From assembly GCF_030681155.1 (NCBI RefSeq), contig NZ_JAUXXE010000038.1:1-62605 (forward strand): 62,605 nucleotides of DNA, given 5' to 3'. Numbering within the stretch: position 1 is the stretch's first letter; the number at the start of each line of letters is the position of its first letter. A program made the position numbers and the translations under genes. The notes beneath the pieces were generated by a model. That model ran no database searches and had not been told where the DNA came from. It saw nothing but the letters and a program-made list of their open reading frames with translations. This DNA is from Phenylobacterium sp. (lineage in GTDB: Bacteria; Pseudomonadota; Alphaproteobacteria; Caulobacterales; Caulobacteraceae). Below, in pieces: positions 37,556-46,626 of this stretch.

Positions 37556-37584
37556 AGATTAGGAAGGCCGACAACAGCTTCAAG
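37556..37584 (-). promoter_or_regulatory. RpoH-like promoter of hsp20
   Basis: On the minus strand CTTGAA (37584-37579) is followed after 15 nt by CCTAATCT (37563-37556), close to the alphaproteobacterial sigma-32 pattern. Transcription would start near 37,550, just before the first leader hairpin. Confidence 0.5.
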
Positions 37585-37860
37585 AAGCTCGTTTGCAGAT
37601 TTCTTCGCCGCGCCCGAAGCGTAGCTCGGGACGCCGCTAGACCCCGCCCACTCAAGGATGGGCGAGGCCCGCGCTGAGCTTAGCTCTGGCGTCGTCGCCG
37701 CCCGCTGGGGGGCATTGAACGGCGACGCGCGGCACTCAACACCGGTGCACTGCGAGGCGTCCAACCACAGATGATTTGCTTGACGCCATGTTTCTGCGGA
37801 TCGCCGCTCGGCGGAACCCGGGTGTCGCGGCGACCGGAGAGGTCCTTGAGGCGCGATGGG

Positions 37861-38496
37861 CTATGCGGGGTGATCCTGAGATCGGAGCGCGCCCGATCCA
37901 TCTGTGCGTGAAACGGGCGGAAAAGGGCGGCTCAAGAACTTCGAACCTAGGAGCCCGAAACGCCAGGGTTTATCGATCGCCTTCCTTATACCGATCCTCG
38001 GACCGGCGACGACTTCGCCAACCGGCGGCGCGGGAAGGAAGCTGAAAGGCTCCATAGTGAGGGACATCCCATTGTGAGCCGCGGTGACGCCAAGAGCCTG
38101 ACACAGCCGCCCCGGCCCAGCGCAAAGGCGAAGCGGATTGTCAGACCCTCGGCGCGCGCTCATCACATCTAAGCCTGCGGTCGGCTCCAGCGCCCTGATC
38201 AGGACCGCCGCTCCAGGCTGGACGCCTCCAACAAGATTAAGGCACCAGTGCATCCCGTAGATGCGGTAGACATAGGCTCTACCTGGTGGTCCGTACATCG
38301 GCTGGTTTCGCGCCGTAAGTCCTCTGAAGCTGTGCGACGCCGGATCAGCGGGCTCATAGGCCTCAGTCTCGACGATCCGCCCGCCGACACCATCCACAAA
38401 GATCGAGCAACCCACCAGCGCTCGCGCGAGCCCAGTGATCTCCTGAGCGAAAAATGGCGCTTCCGCCTCCCGCGTGATCGTCTGGTTGCTGCTCAC
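37861..38496 (-). CDS. DNA-3-methyladenine glycosylase (AAG/MPG type)
   Basis: This 211-residue enzyme removes alkylated purines in base-excision repair. Features are ARALVGCSIFVDG, GRIVETEAYEPADPASH (the Glu of ETEAY is catalytic), MYGPPGRAYVYRIYGMHWCLN and LCAGPGRLCQALGV. The length matches the family. It starts with GTG 38496. It is near other repair or stress genes (GreA, UVR-motif protein) but separately transcribed from them. Confidence 0.92.
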   Translation of the reverse strand: MSSNQTITREAEAPFFAQEITGLARALVGCSIFVDGVGGRIVETEAYEPADPASHSFRGLTARNQPMYGPPGRAYVYRIYGMHWCLNLVGGVQPGAAVLIRALEPTAGLDVMSARRGSDNPLRLCAGPGRLCQALGVTAAHNGMSLTMEPFSFLPAPPVGEVVAGPRIGIRKAIDKPWRFGLLGSKFLSRPFPPVSRTDGSGALRSQDHPA

Positions 38497-38704
38497 ACGC
38501 GAGCCTACCGCGGCTCAGCCGTCGCCGCTTCCTGCATTTTCGCGGCCTTCAGTCCCAAGGCTACGGTCGCGATCTGGTCGACCGGCGACCCCGGAGTGGA
38601 TGTCTGTTTTAATCTAGAAAGCCATTTCGGCTCTTGGGGCATCGGAGACGTCAGAGGGTCGACCGTTTGTAGTTCATCTAGGTTCGGAGCGCCTCCTTAG
38701 CGAA

Positions 38705-39184
38705 TCAAATCCACTCCACCTTCGTGACCTCGTAGGCTTTCAAGCCGCCGGGACTTGTCACCTCGACGAGGTCACCGCTCTCCTTGCCGATCATCGCGCG
38801 GGCGATGGGGGAGGTGATCGAAACGCGTCCCGCCTTCACATCTGCCTCATGCTCACCCACGATCTGGTAGCGGGCCTGTTCCTCTGTATCTTGGTCGATC
38901 ACGGAGACGGTCGCGCCGAACTTGATCCGGGTTCCGGAAAGCTTCGTAACGTCAATGACCTGCGCGCGCGCGATCATGTCGCCGATCTGAACAATTTGTC
39001 CTTCGATCCACCCCTGCCGATCCTTTGCGGCATGGTACTCGGCGTTCTCCTTCAGGTCGCCGTGGAGGCGCGCCTCCCCGATAGCGACGGTTACGGCAGG
39101 GCGCTCGATCGTCTTAAGCCGCTTCAAGTCTTCATCCAGGGCGCGATAGCCCTGAAACGTCATGGGCACCTTATCCATGGCCAT
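38705..39184 (-). CDS. greA: GreA-type transcript cleavage factor
   Basis: This 159-residue protein has an N-terminal coiled coil with [20 protein letters not shown], where the acidic tip residues (Asp and Glu) stimulate RNA polymerase cleavage. Its C-terminal FKBP-like domain ends [16 protein letters not shown]. It rescues backtracked polymerase. Met1 or Met3 may be the start. It is probably a second GreA copy in this genome because it sits in an accessory-looking stress region and not beside the usual carB-type neighbours; that is inference. Confidence 0.9.
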   Translation of the reverse strand: MAMDKVPMTFQGYRALDEDLKRLKTIERPAVTVAIGEARLHGDLKENAEYHAAKDRQGWIEGQIVQIGDMIARAQVIDVTKLSGTRIKFGATVSVIDQDTEEQARYQIVGEHEADVKAGRVSITSPIARAMIGKESGDLVEVTSPGGLKAYEVTKVEWI

Positions 39185-39444
39185 TGGTGACTCGCGTTCG
39201 CTCTGGAGGAAGTTTGGAGAAACTCGGACGGGAGGCGCAGACGTCCCTGCGGGGTAGGGGTCGTGGTCAGCGGCTTGAGTATTTAGTCGATGGCCTTAGC
39301 TAGCATACGATCAGCCCGAACGTCTGTTCTACGCACAGATGTAAACTTCCGCTCTGGCGCCCCGCCGAAATTCTTCGGCGCTTCGGACATGTTGCCCTGA
39401 AGCGGACTTGGCGAGCGGACGGGGAGGGTGGCGCATTCAGGCGT

Positions 39445-39819
39445 TCAGCGCTTCCGGCTTCTTGCCGGTTTATGGGCCTTTGTCATCGGATCGGGGCGCT
39501 TGGGCGGCTTCCACCCCGGAGGAGGAGATACGGCCTGCTCGCTCGTCCCGAGGCCCATTCGGCCAGGAGCCTGGCGGCGTAGGCGCGAGGTGTCCAAGTC
39601 CTGGTGTGTTGCTCCGTCTGGATTGCCTCGTAGCAGGCTGATCTGATCGCGCAGCCGAGCTCCTTCTTCGAAGTCGAAGGCGGCGACCGCCGCTTCCATC
39701 CGGCGTCGCAAGTTTTCAAGCTCGCGGTTCATCCGCAACCAACGCGTCAAGAGCCCCTCAGGATCGGATACGGAGGACGGAATTTCAGTGGGCGCTGCTC
39801 GCAGGGCGTGAGCCGCCAT
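39445..39819 (-). CDS. UVR-motif (UvrB/UvrC) small protein
   Basis: A protein of about 124 residues containing ELENLRRRMEAAVAAFDFEE followed by GARLRDQISLLRG, a UVR motif like those in UvrB and UvrC. The tail PGRMGLGTSEQAVSPPPGW then PPKRPDPMTKAHK is typical of small UVR proteins in alphaproteobacteria. The frame is open up to 40047, but that part opposes a real small gene at 39,871, so a start at or below ATG 39819 is likely; ATG 39732 is also possible. Its function is unproven; it may bind UvrA or other partners. Confidence 0.75.
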   Translation of the reverse strand: MAAHALRAAPTEIPSSVSDPEGLLTRWLRMNRELENLRRRMEAAVAAFDFEEGARLRDQISLLRGNPDGATHQDLDTSRLRRQAPGRMGLGTSEQAVSPPPGWKPPKRPDPMTKAHKPARSRKR

Positions 39820-39870
39820 GGCAGCGTGGGGGGTAGCTTCCGTCTCCGCACGGAGCCATTCTCGTGACCT

Positions 39871-40053
39871 ATGAGTAAGCGCTACGACATCAGAGAGGAT
39901 TACGCCGGCTGGACGGTGTTCGACATCTTCACTGGCCATCCCGTCGTGATCATGGAGGTCGCGCAAGTGGGCTTGGAGATTCAGGATGCCCTCGATCTCG
40001 CTGACTTGCTCGAGCGCACAGCCCTGAAAGGTGATCGGCGTCTGCACCAGTAA
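39871..40053 (+). CDS. Small conserved hypothetical protein
   Basis: This 60-residue protein starts MSKRYDIREDYAGWTVFDIF and continues TGHPVVIMEVAQVGLE and DALDLADLLER. This compact pattern recurs in alphaproteobacteria as a small protein of unknown function. It is divergent from the UVR gene and upstream of the Crp-like gene on the same strand. It is soluble and probably monomeric. The opposite-strand frame is judged a shadow. Confidence 0.65.
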   Translation: MSKRYDIREDYAGWTVFDIFTGHPVVIMEVAQVGLEIQDALDLADLLERTALKGDRRLHQ

Positions 40054-40193
40054 GATGGTGACGGCGCCGGGAGGGGTGTCCCTCTGAAACCCACAATGCG
40101 GGACGCGCTGTCAGTCGAGCGACGTCATCGTGAAACCAGACCCGCGCAGATGCGTTGCCGCCGCCATCGGTGCAATGATGGGAGGGTCTGAAC

Positions 40194-40901
40194 GTGCCCG
40201 CTAATCGCTTTCTTGAATCTCTCACGCCCGCGGACGCCGCCTTGCTGATGCCCAACCTGCGTCGCCGGACCCTCGAGCGCGACGCGGTCCTTGCGCAAGA
40301 AGGCCAAGCCCTTGAGCGCATCTATCTACCGGTGAACGCCATTTTGTCGGTGATCGCCGTGATGCAGGACGGACGGCAGGTCGAGACACGCACCATTGGC
40401 TTCGAAAGCGGCTACGGCCTGCTTCACGCCCTGGGATCTCCGCTCTCGTATGAGCGCGTCATCACCCAGGTGCCCGGCGACGTCTACGACATCCCCCTGA
40501 TCGCCCTTTCGGCCGCGGCGCGCACGAGTCCCGCCCTGGTTCAGCACATTGTTAGTTTTGCTCAAGCGAGCTTGATCCAATCGGCTCAGACCACCGCATG
40601 CAACGCGCTTCACGACACCGAGCAACGCTTGTGTCGCTGGCTGCTGATGACGCGCGATCGCCTTGGCAGCGAGGTGCTCCCGCTCACCCAGGAGCACCTC
40701 TCCATCATGCTCGGCGTGCAGCGCACCACGGTGACCGCCATCGCCAGCCAGCTGCAAGCGCGCGGTGTGATCGCCTACTCTCGAGGGAAGATCCGTCTCA
40801 CCGATATCAGCGCCGCCTCGGCCATCGCCTGCGAATGCTACGCAGCGATCGAGAAGGGCGTTGAGGTGATGGTCGGCGCGCGCGAAGGTGAAATGGCCTG
40901 A
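40194..40901 (+). CDS. Crp/Fnr family transcription regulator
   Basis: This 235-residue protein has a cyclic-nucleotide-binding-like beta roll (about 10-130) and a C-terminal HTH_Crp region with TQEHLSIMLGVQRTTVTAIA as recognition segment. It lacks the N-terminal cysteine cluster of Fnr and a clear cAMP phosphate-binding cassette, so the effector is unknown. GTG 40194 is preceded by GGGAGGGTC. No TTGAT-N4-ATCAA boxes were noticed upstream of neighbouring genes. Confidence 0.9.
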   Translation: MPANRFLESLTPADAALLMPNLRRRTLERDAVLAQEGQALERIYLPVNAILSVIAVMQDGRQVETRTIGFESGYGLLHALGSPLSYERVITQVPGDVYDIPLIALSAAARTSPALVQHIVSFAQASLIQSAQTTACNALHDTEQRLCRWLLMTRDRLGSEVLPLTQEHLSIMLGVQRTTVTAIASQLQARGVIAYSRGKIRLTDISAASAIACECYAAIEKGVEVMVGAREGEMA

Positions 40902-40995
40902 CGCCATGGGCGCTTGCCCCTGACCGACGCCGCGCGCTTGAGGCCACCTGGAGGGTCGCTATAAGCGAACCTATCACCGGACGTCGCCCGTCTAG

Positions 40996-41115
40996 GTTTC
41001 GAACGGCCTGATCGGCTTCGCGGACGTCACACGCCTCTGGCCGCCGGCATGGCGATGGTCAGCGGCAATACCGGCGAGCACCAGGAGCGCCAGATCGAAG
41101 CTGCGGCGATCGCCA
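40996..41115 (+). pseudogene. Relic of a GH65 gene 5' region
   Basis: About 120 bp is clearly related to 27880-28002 of the GH65 gene: AACGGCCTGATCGG, then GCCGGCATGGCG, then GAGCGCCAGATCGAAG. Indels break the frame, so it cannot be translated as GH65. The surrounding 40,902-41,452 holds no gene. Confidence 0.75.
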
Positions 41116-41452
41116 GACCTTGGAGCACCGCGCCGACCGCTTGAGTCCGGGCTGAAGCAGTCGAGGCCTGGACGCGGCGGCCTGGCGTTCTGCCCCACGG
41201 CTGGCCGTCGATCCGCGGCCCGTCCCTTCTGGCCGAGTACTGCGCCACAGAGTTCTCAGCGCCCGCCTGCGCCGCCCTTGAGTGTGTCGCGCTCATAGCG
41301 TTCGGGGCCGACGAAAGTGATCAGGGTACGCGCGCCGTTAAGTCGGAACTCCGACGTAAGAGATTGTCTGTAAACATTTTTTGCGGCTGGGCTTCAAATT
41401 TCGGAACCTCGGTTCTGCACTCTCGTTCCGGCCTCACACTGGAGGGCGCGAC

Positions 41453-44257
41453 ATGCCATACGACGTTCCATCGGCCGCTGGCGAAGCTGAGGCGGCGCTC
41501 GACTCCGATGTGGCGGAGACCTCCGTTCAGGCCGGCCGCGGGTCGCCGATGGCGATCCGTGAGACCAGCGTCTATCGGGGTCCCAATTTCTTCAGTCGCC
41601 TCCCGATGATCCGCATCCAGGTCGACCTTGGGGCGCTTGAAGCCTATCCGAGCGACACCCTGCCTGGGTTTGTAGAGCGGCTGTTGAACGACCTTCCGGG
41701 CTTGGCCTTGCATGGCTGCAGCAATCGCCACGCGGGCGGCTTTGCACGACGCCTTCACGATGGCACTTGGCTGGGCCATGTCGCCGAGCACGTGGCGCTC
41801 GAACTTCAGGTCTTGGCTGGTCATGCGACCACGCGAGGAAAGACCAGGTCCGTGAGAGGAAAGCCCGGCGTCTACAACATCCTCTATGCCTATGAGCAGG
41901 AGGAGGTCGGGCTGATGGCAGGTCAGTACGCCCTCCGATGGCTGGATAGCCTTCTGCCGCCAGATCTGTCTGGTTTGCACGGCCTGAGGATCCTCGACCG
42001 CAACGCCGCGCCCGGCCCGATCTCCCTTGAGACTGCGGTGGCTGAGCTGCGCAGCCTCGCGCGCAAGCACGCTCTTGGGCCAACGACCCAGGCCCTGGTG
42101 GACGCCGCCAAGCGGCGTGGAATCCCGGTGGCCAGGCTCGACGAGCAGAGCTTCATCCAACTCGGCCAGGGCAGCCGCCAACGTCGGTTGCGCGCCAGCA
42201 TCACCAGTCAGACCTCGCACATCGCCGTCCAGACGGCCGGTGACAAGGCCTTGACCAAGACCCTCCTGGCTGCGGCGGGCCTGCCGACTCCGCGCGGCGT
42301 CGTGGTTGGCGCAGCCGACGAGGCGGTCGCTGCGGCGGCCAAGCTGGGCTGGCCCGTGGTGACCAAGCCCCTGGACGGCAACCATGGCCGCGGGGTGAGC
42401 ACCGCCCTGGGCTCGGACGCCGAAGTTCGGTGGGGGTTCGCCCAAGCCGCTGAGCATGGTCGCAGAGTTGTGGTCGAGCAGATGCTGCCCGGCCGCGACC
42501 ACCGCTTTCTCGTGGTGGACGGCAAGGTCGTCGCGATCGCCGAACGGACGCCCGCCAGCGTCGTGGGAGACGGGCGAGGATCCATCCAGGAGTTGGTCGC
42601 CCTGACCAATCTTGATCCGCGGCGGGGGAAAGGCCACGAGGCGGTCATGACCCGGATCGTCATCGACGATCACGTTCGCGACCGCCTTCAGCGCTCCGGC
42701 CTGACCCTTACCTCGGTTCCCAACCCGGGGCAGGTGGTTGAACTGCGGGCGACCGCAAACCTGTCGACAGGCGGCGTCGCAGCCGATCGGACGGCCGAGG
42801 CCCATCCTGACAATGTCGCCATCGCCGAGCAGGCGGCTCTTGTTATCGGCCTCGACGTCGCGGGTGTCGACTTCATGATCCCCGACGTCGCCCGGTCTGT
42901 CCGGGAGACCGGCGGGGGCATCGTCGAGGTCAACGCCGCACCGGGATTTCGCATGCATCTGGAGCCCTCAGAGGGGCAAGGGCGCGATGTCGCCGAGCCG
43001 GTTATCGCAAGTCTCTACCCGCGCGGCTCGGCCGCGCGCATCCCGATCTTCGCGGTCACGGGCACGAACGGCAAATCCACCACCACCCGCATGGTGGCGA
43101 GCATCCTACGCGCCCAAGGCCTGAACGTCGGCTGCGCCAGCACCACGGGGGTCTACCTCAATGACCAGCTGGTCTACGCGGCCGACGCCAGCGGCCCGAA
43201 GAGCGCGCGCATGCTCTTGAGAAACCCCAAGGTCGACGCCGCCGTGCTCGAGGTCGCCCGCGGCGGGATCCTGCGCGAAGGGCTCGGCTTCGATATCTGT
43301 GACGTCGGCGCGGTGCTCAACATCACCGCCGATCATCTGGGTCTGAAGGGCGTGGTGACGCTCGAGGATCTGGCCGCCGTGAAGTCGGTCGTAGTCGAAA
43401 ACGTCCGGCGCCGCGGCCACAGCGTGCTCAACGCCGATGATCCCTTGACCTTGCGCATGCGGCGTCGCTCGGGCGGCGCGCTGGTCTTGTTCTCCATGCA
43501 TGGAGGCGGCGACATGTCCGAGGCCGTCCGAACCCATATCGACGCCGGCGGCATGGCGGTCGTTCGTGAGCCTGGGCGGCGGGGAGGGCGGCTGGTCGTC
43601 CACCGCCATGGTCAAAGGTCGGACCTGATGGCGGCCGACGAGGTTCCAGCGACGGTCGGCGGCACGGCGGGCTTCAACATACAGAACGCGCTGGCCGCCG
43701 CGGCCATGACCCTGGCCCATGGCGTGGCGCCTTCGATCGTCGTCGAGGGGCTGTCGACTTTCACCTCAAGCTTTGAGCAGAACCCTGGCCGCCTCAATCT
43801 GTACGACGGCCATCCCTTCCGGGTGATCCTCGACTACGCTCATAACCCAGCCAGTCTCGCGGCGCTGTCGGAGATGATCAAGGCGATGGCGCCAGCCCAC
43901 GGCAGGCTGATCGGCATGGTCAGCATCCCGGGTGATCGGCGCAATGAAGACATCCTTGAAATGGGGCGCATAGCCGCGGGCACCTTCGACGAACTGGTGT
44001 TTCGTGAAGCGCCCGACGGCCGAGGCCGCGCGACAGGCGAAGTCATCAGTCTGCTGACCGACGGGGCCATCGCCGCCGGCGCCAGCGCCGAGCATGTTCA
44101 GCGGATCATCGACGAGAAGGTCGCCGCGGACACCTGCCTGAAAATGGCTCGCCCGGGCGACCTGGTGGTGCTTCTACCCACCGATATCGGCGGCGTCTGG
44201 AACCAGGTGGTCGGATTCACGCCCGAGGGCGCGATCTGCGGGTCCTCCGATGTCTGA
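41453..44257 (+). CDS. cphA: Cyanophycin synthetase
   Basis: This 934-residue enzyme polymerises Asp and Arg into cyanophycin. The N-terminal domain has ETSVYRGPNFFS. A central ATP-grasp domain (about 210-470) carries GWPVVTKPLDGNHGRGV and EVNAAPGFRMH. A Mur-ligase-like C-terminal half has GTNGKSTTTRM at 537-547 and DYAHNPASL. GGAGGGCGCGAC before ATG 41453 supports this start, which adds about 32 residues to the usual N-terminus (ATG 41549 is the alternative). Its last bases overlap the isoaspartyl peptidase start. Confidence 0.95.
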   Translation: MPYDVPSAAGEAEAALDSDVAETSVQAGRGSPMAIRETSVYRGPNFFSRLPMIRIQVDLGALEAYPSDTLPGFVERLLNDLPGLALHGCSNRHAGGFARRLHDGTWLGHVAEHVALELQVLAGHATTRGKTRSVRGKPGVYNILYAYEQEEVGLMAGQYALRWLDSLLPPDLSGLHGLRILDRNAAPGPISLETAVAELRSLARKHALGPTTQALVDAAKRRGIPVARLDEQSFIQLGQGSRQRRLRASITSQTSHIAVQTAGDKALTKTLLAAAGLPTPRGVVVGAADEAVAAAAKLGWPVVTKPLDGNHGRGVSTALGSDAEVRWGFAQAAEHGRRVVVEQMLPGRDHRFLVVDGKVVAIAERTPASVVGDGRGSIQELVALTNLDPRRGKGHEAVMTRIVIDDHVRDRLQRSGLTLTSVPNPGQVVELRATANLSTGGVAADRTAEAHPDNVAIAEQAALVIGLDVAGVDFMIPDVARSVRETGGGIVEVNAAPGFRMHLEPSEGQGRDVAEPVIASLYPRGSAARIPIFAVTGTNGKSTTTRMVASILRAQGLNVGCASTTGVYLNDQLVYAADASGPKSARMLLRNPKVDAAVLEVARGGILREGLGFDICDVGAVLNITADHLGLKGVVTLEDLAAVKSVVVENVRRRGHSVLNADDPLTLRMRRRSGGALVLFSMHGGGDMSEAVRTHIDAGGMAVVREPGRRGGRLVVHRHGQRSDLMAADEVPATVGGTAGFNIQNALAAAAMTLAHGVAPSIVVEGLSTFTSSFEQNPGRLNLYDGHPFRVILDYAHNPASLAALSEMIKAMAPAHGRLIGMVSIPGDRRNEDILEMGRIAAGTFDELVFREAPDGRGRATGEVISLLTDGAIAAGASAEHVQRIIDEKVAADTCLKMARPGDLVVLLPTDIGGVWNQVVGFTPEGAICGSSDV

Positions 44258-45119
44258 GCGATGGGCCATCATCCTTCATGGCGGCGCTCGCAAGATCGAA
44301 CCCGAGGACGCGCAGGACAATCGGCGTGGCTGCATGGCCGCGCTTGAAATCGGTCACGGCCTCCTGTCGGCCGGAGGCGAGGCGATCGACGCTGTCGAAG
44401 CCGTCGTGCGCCAACTAGAGGCGGACGTCACCTTCAACGCCGGCTACGGCGCGGTGCTCAACGCCGAGGGCGTTGCGCAGCTCGACGCGGCGATCATGAC
44501 TGGAGCGGACTTGGCGGTGGGGGCGGTAGCTGCACTGGAGGGCGTGCGCCATCCGGTGAGCGTGGCGCGCCGGATGCTCGCCGAGACCGATGGCCTGCTC
44601 GTTGCGGGCGGCGCCCGGGCCTTCGCCGCCCGGCATGGCTTATTGGACAACGAAACGGGGGGCGAACCGCGCGCGCTCTCCCGCGCGAGCGGAGACACCG
44701 TCGGATGCGTGGTGCTCGACCGATCCGGCCACATGGCTGTCGGGCTCTCAACCGGCGGCTTGTCCGGCAAGTCGCCTGGGCGAGTTGGCGATACGCCTTT
44801 GCCGGGCTGCGGCTTCTATGTCGATGACCAGGTCGGCGGGGTGGCCCTTTCAGGCGACGGCGAAGCCATCACCCGCACCTTGCTCGCCGCGCGCGTCATG
44901 GCCGCGCTCGAGTGCGGCACGCCTCAAAACGCCGCAGCCCGCGCCATGGCCCATCTTGACCGGGTCGGCGGCGAGGCTGGCGTGATCGCCCTCGACCCGC
45001 GGGGATGGATGGGCTGGGCCCACACCAGCCCCCACTTCGCCATGGGTCTTGCTTCCCACCAGCTATCCCCCCGCGTAGCCCTCCATCAATCGGAATTGAA
45101 AGACCTGCTCCATGCCTGA
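44250..45119 (+). CDS. iaaA: Isoaspartyl peptidase / L-asparaginase
   Basis: This 289-residue Ntn-hydrolase begins WAIILHGGARKIEPED and has ASGDTVGCVVLD, where Thr150 becomes the nucleophile after self-cleavage. GRVGDTPLPGCGFYVDD is the family glycine-rich region. In this operon its likely substrate is the beta-Asp-Arg dipeptide released from cyanophycin, giving free Asp and Arg. Its ATG lies inside the end of cphA, and its own end overlaps cphB by 8 bp, so the three are tightly coupled. Confidence 0.93.
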   Translation: MSERWAIILHGGARKIEPEDAQDNRRGCMAALEIGHGLLSAGGEAIDAVEAVVRQLEADVTFNAGYGAVLNAEGVAQLDAAIMTGADLAVGAVAALEGVRHPVSVARRMLAETDGLLVAGGARAFAARHGLLDNETGGEPRALSRASGDTVGCVVLDRSGHMAVGLSTGGLSGKSPGRVGDTPLPGCGFYVDDQVGGVALSGDGEAITRTLLAARVMAALECGTPQNAAARAMAHLDRVGGEAGVIALDPRGWMGWAHTSPHFAMGLASHQLSPRVALHQSELKDLLHA

Positions 45120-45981
45120 GCCCGGGCCTCTGATCATCATCGGCGGACATGAGGACAAGGAGGGTAAGCGACTGATCCTGAAGGAGGTCGCCAACCGCGT
45201 GCGTCACGGCAAGTTGGTGATCGCGACAGTCGCCTCCCAGGAGCCGGACGGCTACTTCGACGCCTATCGGCGCGCCTTCAAAGGGCTGGGCGTCGGCGAA
45301 CTCGTCGAGCTCTATGTGCGCAATCGCGCTGAGACCCTGGGCGACGACGCCCTCGCGGTGCTGGACGGCGCGGCTGGAGTCTTCTTCACCGGGGGCGACC
45401 AACTGCGCATTTCAAGCCAGATCGGCGACACCCCCGTCGAGCGACGGATCCGCGAAATCCATGCCGCCGGCGGGCTCATCGCCGGTACGTCGGCCGGAGC
45501 TTCGGTGATGAGCGACACCATGCTGGTGGGCGGCGCCAGCGGGGAAAGCCATCGGATCGGTGATCTCCATATCGCCGCCGGGATGAGCCTGATCCGCGGC
45601 GTGATCATCGACCAACACTTCGCCGAACGCGGGCGGATCGGACGCCTGCTGGGCGCCGTGGCGCAAAATCCGCGGGTGCTTGGCATCGGCATCGATGAGG
45701 ACACCGCGATCGTGGTCGAGGGCGGCCGGTTCCGCGTCGTCGGCCGCGCTGGCGTCTATGTGGTGGATGGGGCGGGGGTCACCCAGTCCAACATCGCCGA
45801 AGCCAAGCCAGATCGCGCGCTCTCGATCTACGACGTGCGCATGCACGTCCTGGCTCACGGCGACTGTTTCGAGCTCGCCGGACGCCGCGCCAGCGGCTGC
45901 TTGACCGCAGGGACCAGCGATGCGCTGCGCCGAGAGGCGAACGGCGTGAACGCCGGCCAGGTCGCGGAAGTCCAGTCTTGA
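45112..45981 (+). CDS. cphB: Cyanophycinase
   Basis: This 289-residue serine exopeptidase is related to S51 peptidases. IIIGGHEDKEGKRLIL opens the protein. FFTGGDQLRI follows, then GTSAGASVMSD with nucleophile Ser127, and DQHFAERGRIGRLLGAV. It cuts cyanophycin to beta-Asp-Arg. No signal peptide is seen, so it acts on intracellular granules. It overlaps the genes on both sides. Confidence 0.95.
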   Translation: MPEPGPLIIIGGHEDKEGKRLILKEVANRVRHGKLVIATVASQEPDGYFDAYRRAFKGLGVGELVELYVRNRAETLGDDALAVLDGAAGVFFTGGDQLRISSQIGDTPVERRIREIHAAGGLIAGTSAGASVMSDTMLVGGASGESHRIGDLHIAAGMSLIRGVIIDQHFAERGRIGRLLGAVAQNPRVLGIGIDEDTAIVVEGGRFRVVGRAGVYVVDGAGVTQSNIAEAKPDRALSIYDVRMHVLAHGDCFELAGRRASGCLTAGTSDALRREANGVNAGQVAEVQS

Positions 45982-46439
45982 TCCCCCAAACTGTCGTGTT
46001 GACTGATGGGTTTCATACCCCCCGCACCCCCTATCGGGAGCAGTGGCTGACCCACGTCGCCGTCCTGCTCCGCGCGTGGTTTTCTCAACGCGGCTACGAA
46101 ATCCCGCTCCGCATTCGTCTCGGGGTCGGGGCGCTGTCAAACGCTCGGCGGACCCTTGGTGTTTGCCATGCCTATCCGGACCGCGATGGCTTCCGTCACA
46201 TCACCATATCGCCGTTCATCGATGATCCCGTGCTGGTGTCGGCGACCCTGGTCCACGAGCTGATCCACGCCCTGTTGCCTGCAGACGAAATCCACGGCCG
46301 CCGCTTCACCGCGGCCGCCCAAGCGCTCGGCCTCGAAGCGCCATGGACCGGCGTGACCCCGGGGGTGGAACTGGCCGAGAACCTCCGCCGTATCGTGCGC
46401 CAGGTCGGCCCCTATCCGCACCGGGCCTTAGCGGCATGA
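45978..46439 (+). CDS. SprT-like zinc metallopeptidase
   Basis: This 153-residue protein has the zinc motif HELIH at residues 93-97, with a further candidate ligand in EIHGRRF (His at about 105). Its size and motif suit SprT-like peptidases. It begins with TTG, whose TTGA overlaps the cphB stop, so it is co-translated with the cyanophycin genes. A role in protein or polymer turnover is inferred from position. No signal peptide is visible. Confidence 0.7.
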   Translation: MIPQTVVLTDGFHTPRTPYREQWLTHVAVLLRAWFSQRGYEIPLRIRLGVGALSNARRTLGVCHAYPDRDGFRHITISPFIDDPVLVSATLVHELIHALLPADEIHGRRFTAAAQALGLEAPWTGVTPGVELAENLRRIVRQVGPYPHRALAA

Positions 46440-46626
46440 TCGATTTGCGACCATGTGTTCGAGGCCCGCGACCAAGATGGTGTTGATCCTTTCAATTGGG
46501 ATGCAACCGCCCTGGTCGCCGCGCCTTGAGCGGTGGGGCGCTCATCGCCGCCCCTGTCAGCGGCGCCTGGGCGAAGAAAAACCGCGACCGCTGTCGCCAC
46601 GACCGTTCCAGTTTTGAGGTGCACTG

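Noticed and set aside
39363..39380. Small hairpin CGCCGAA / TTCGGCG
   Set aside because: Seven-bp stem without a T run; too weak to call a terminator.
39820..40047. N-terminal extension of the UVR-motif gene
   Set aside because: It overlaps the opposite-strand small gene at 39,871, which has the more natural protein sequence.
41321..42958. 545-codon minus-strand frame
   Set aside because: It is antisense to cphA, has no recognisable domain, and results from high GC content at third positions.
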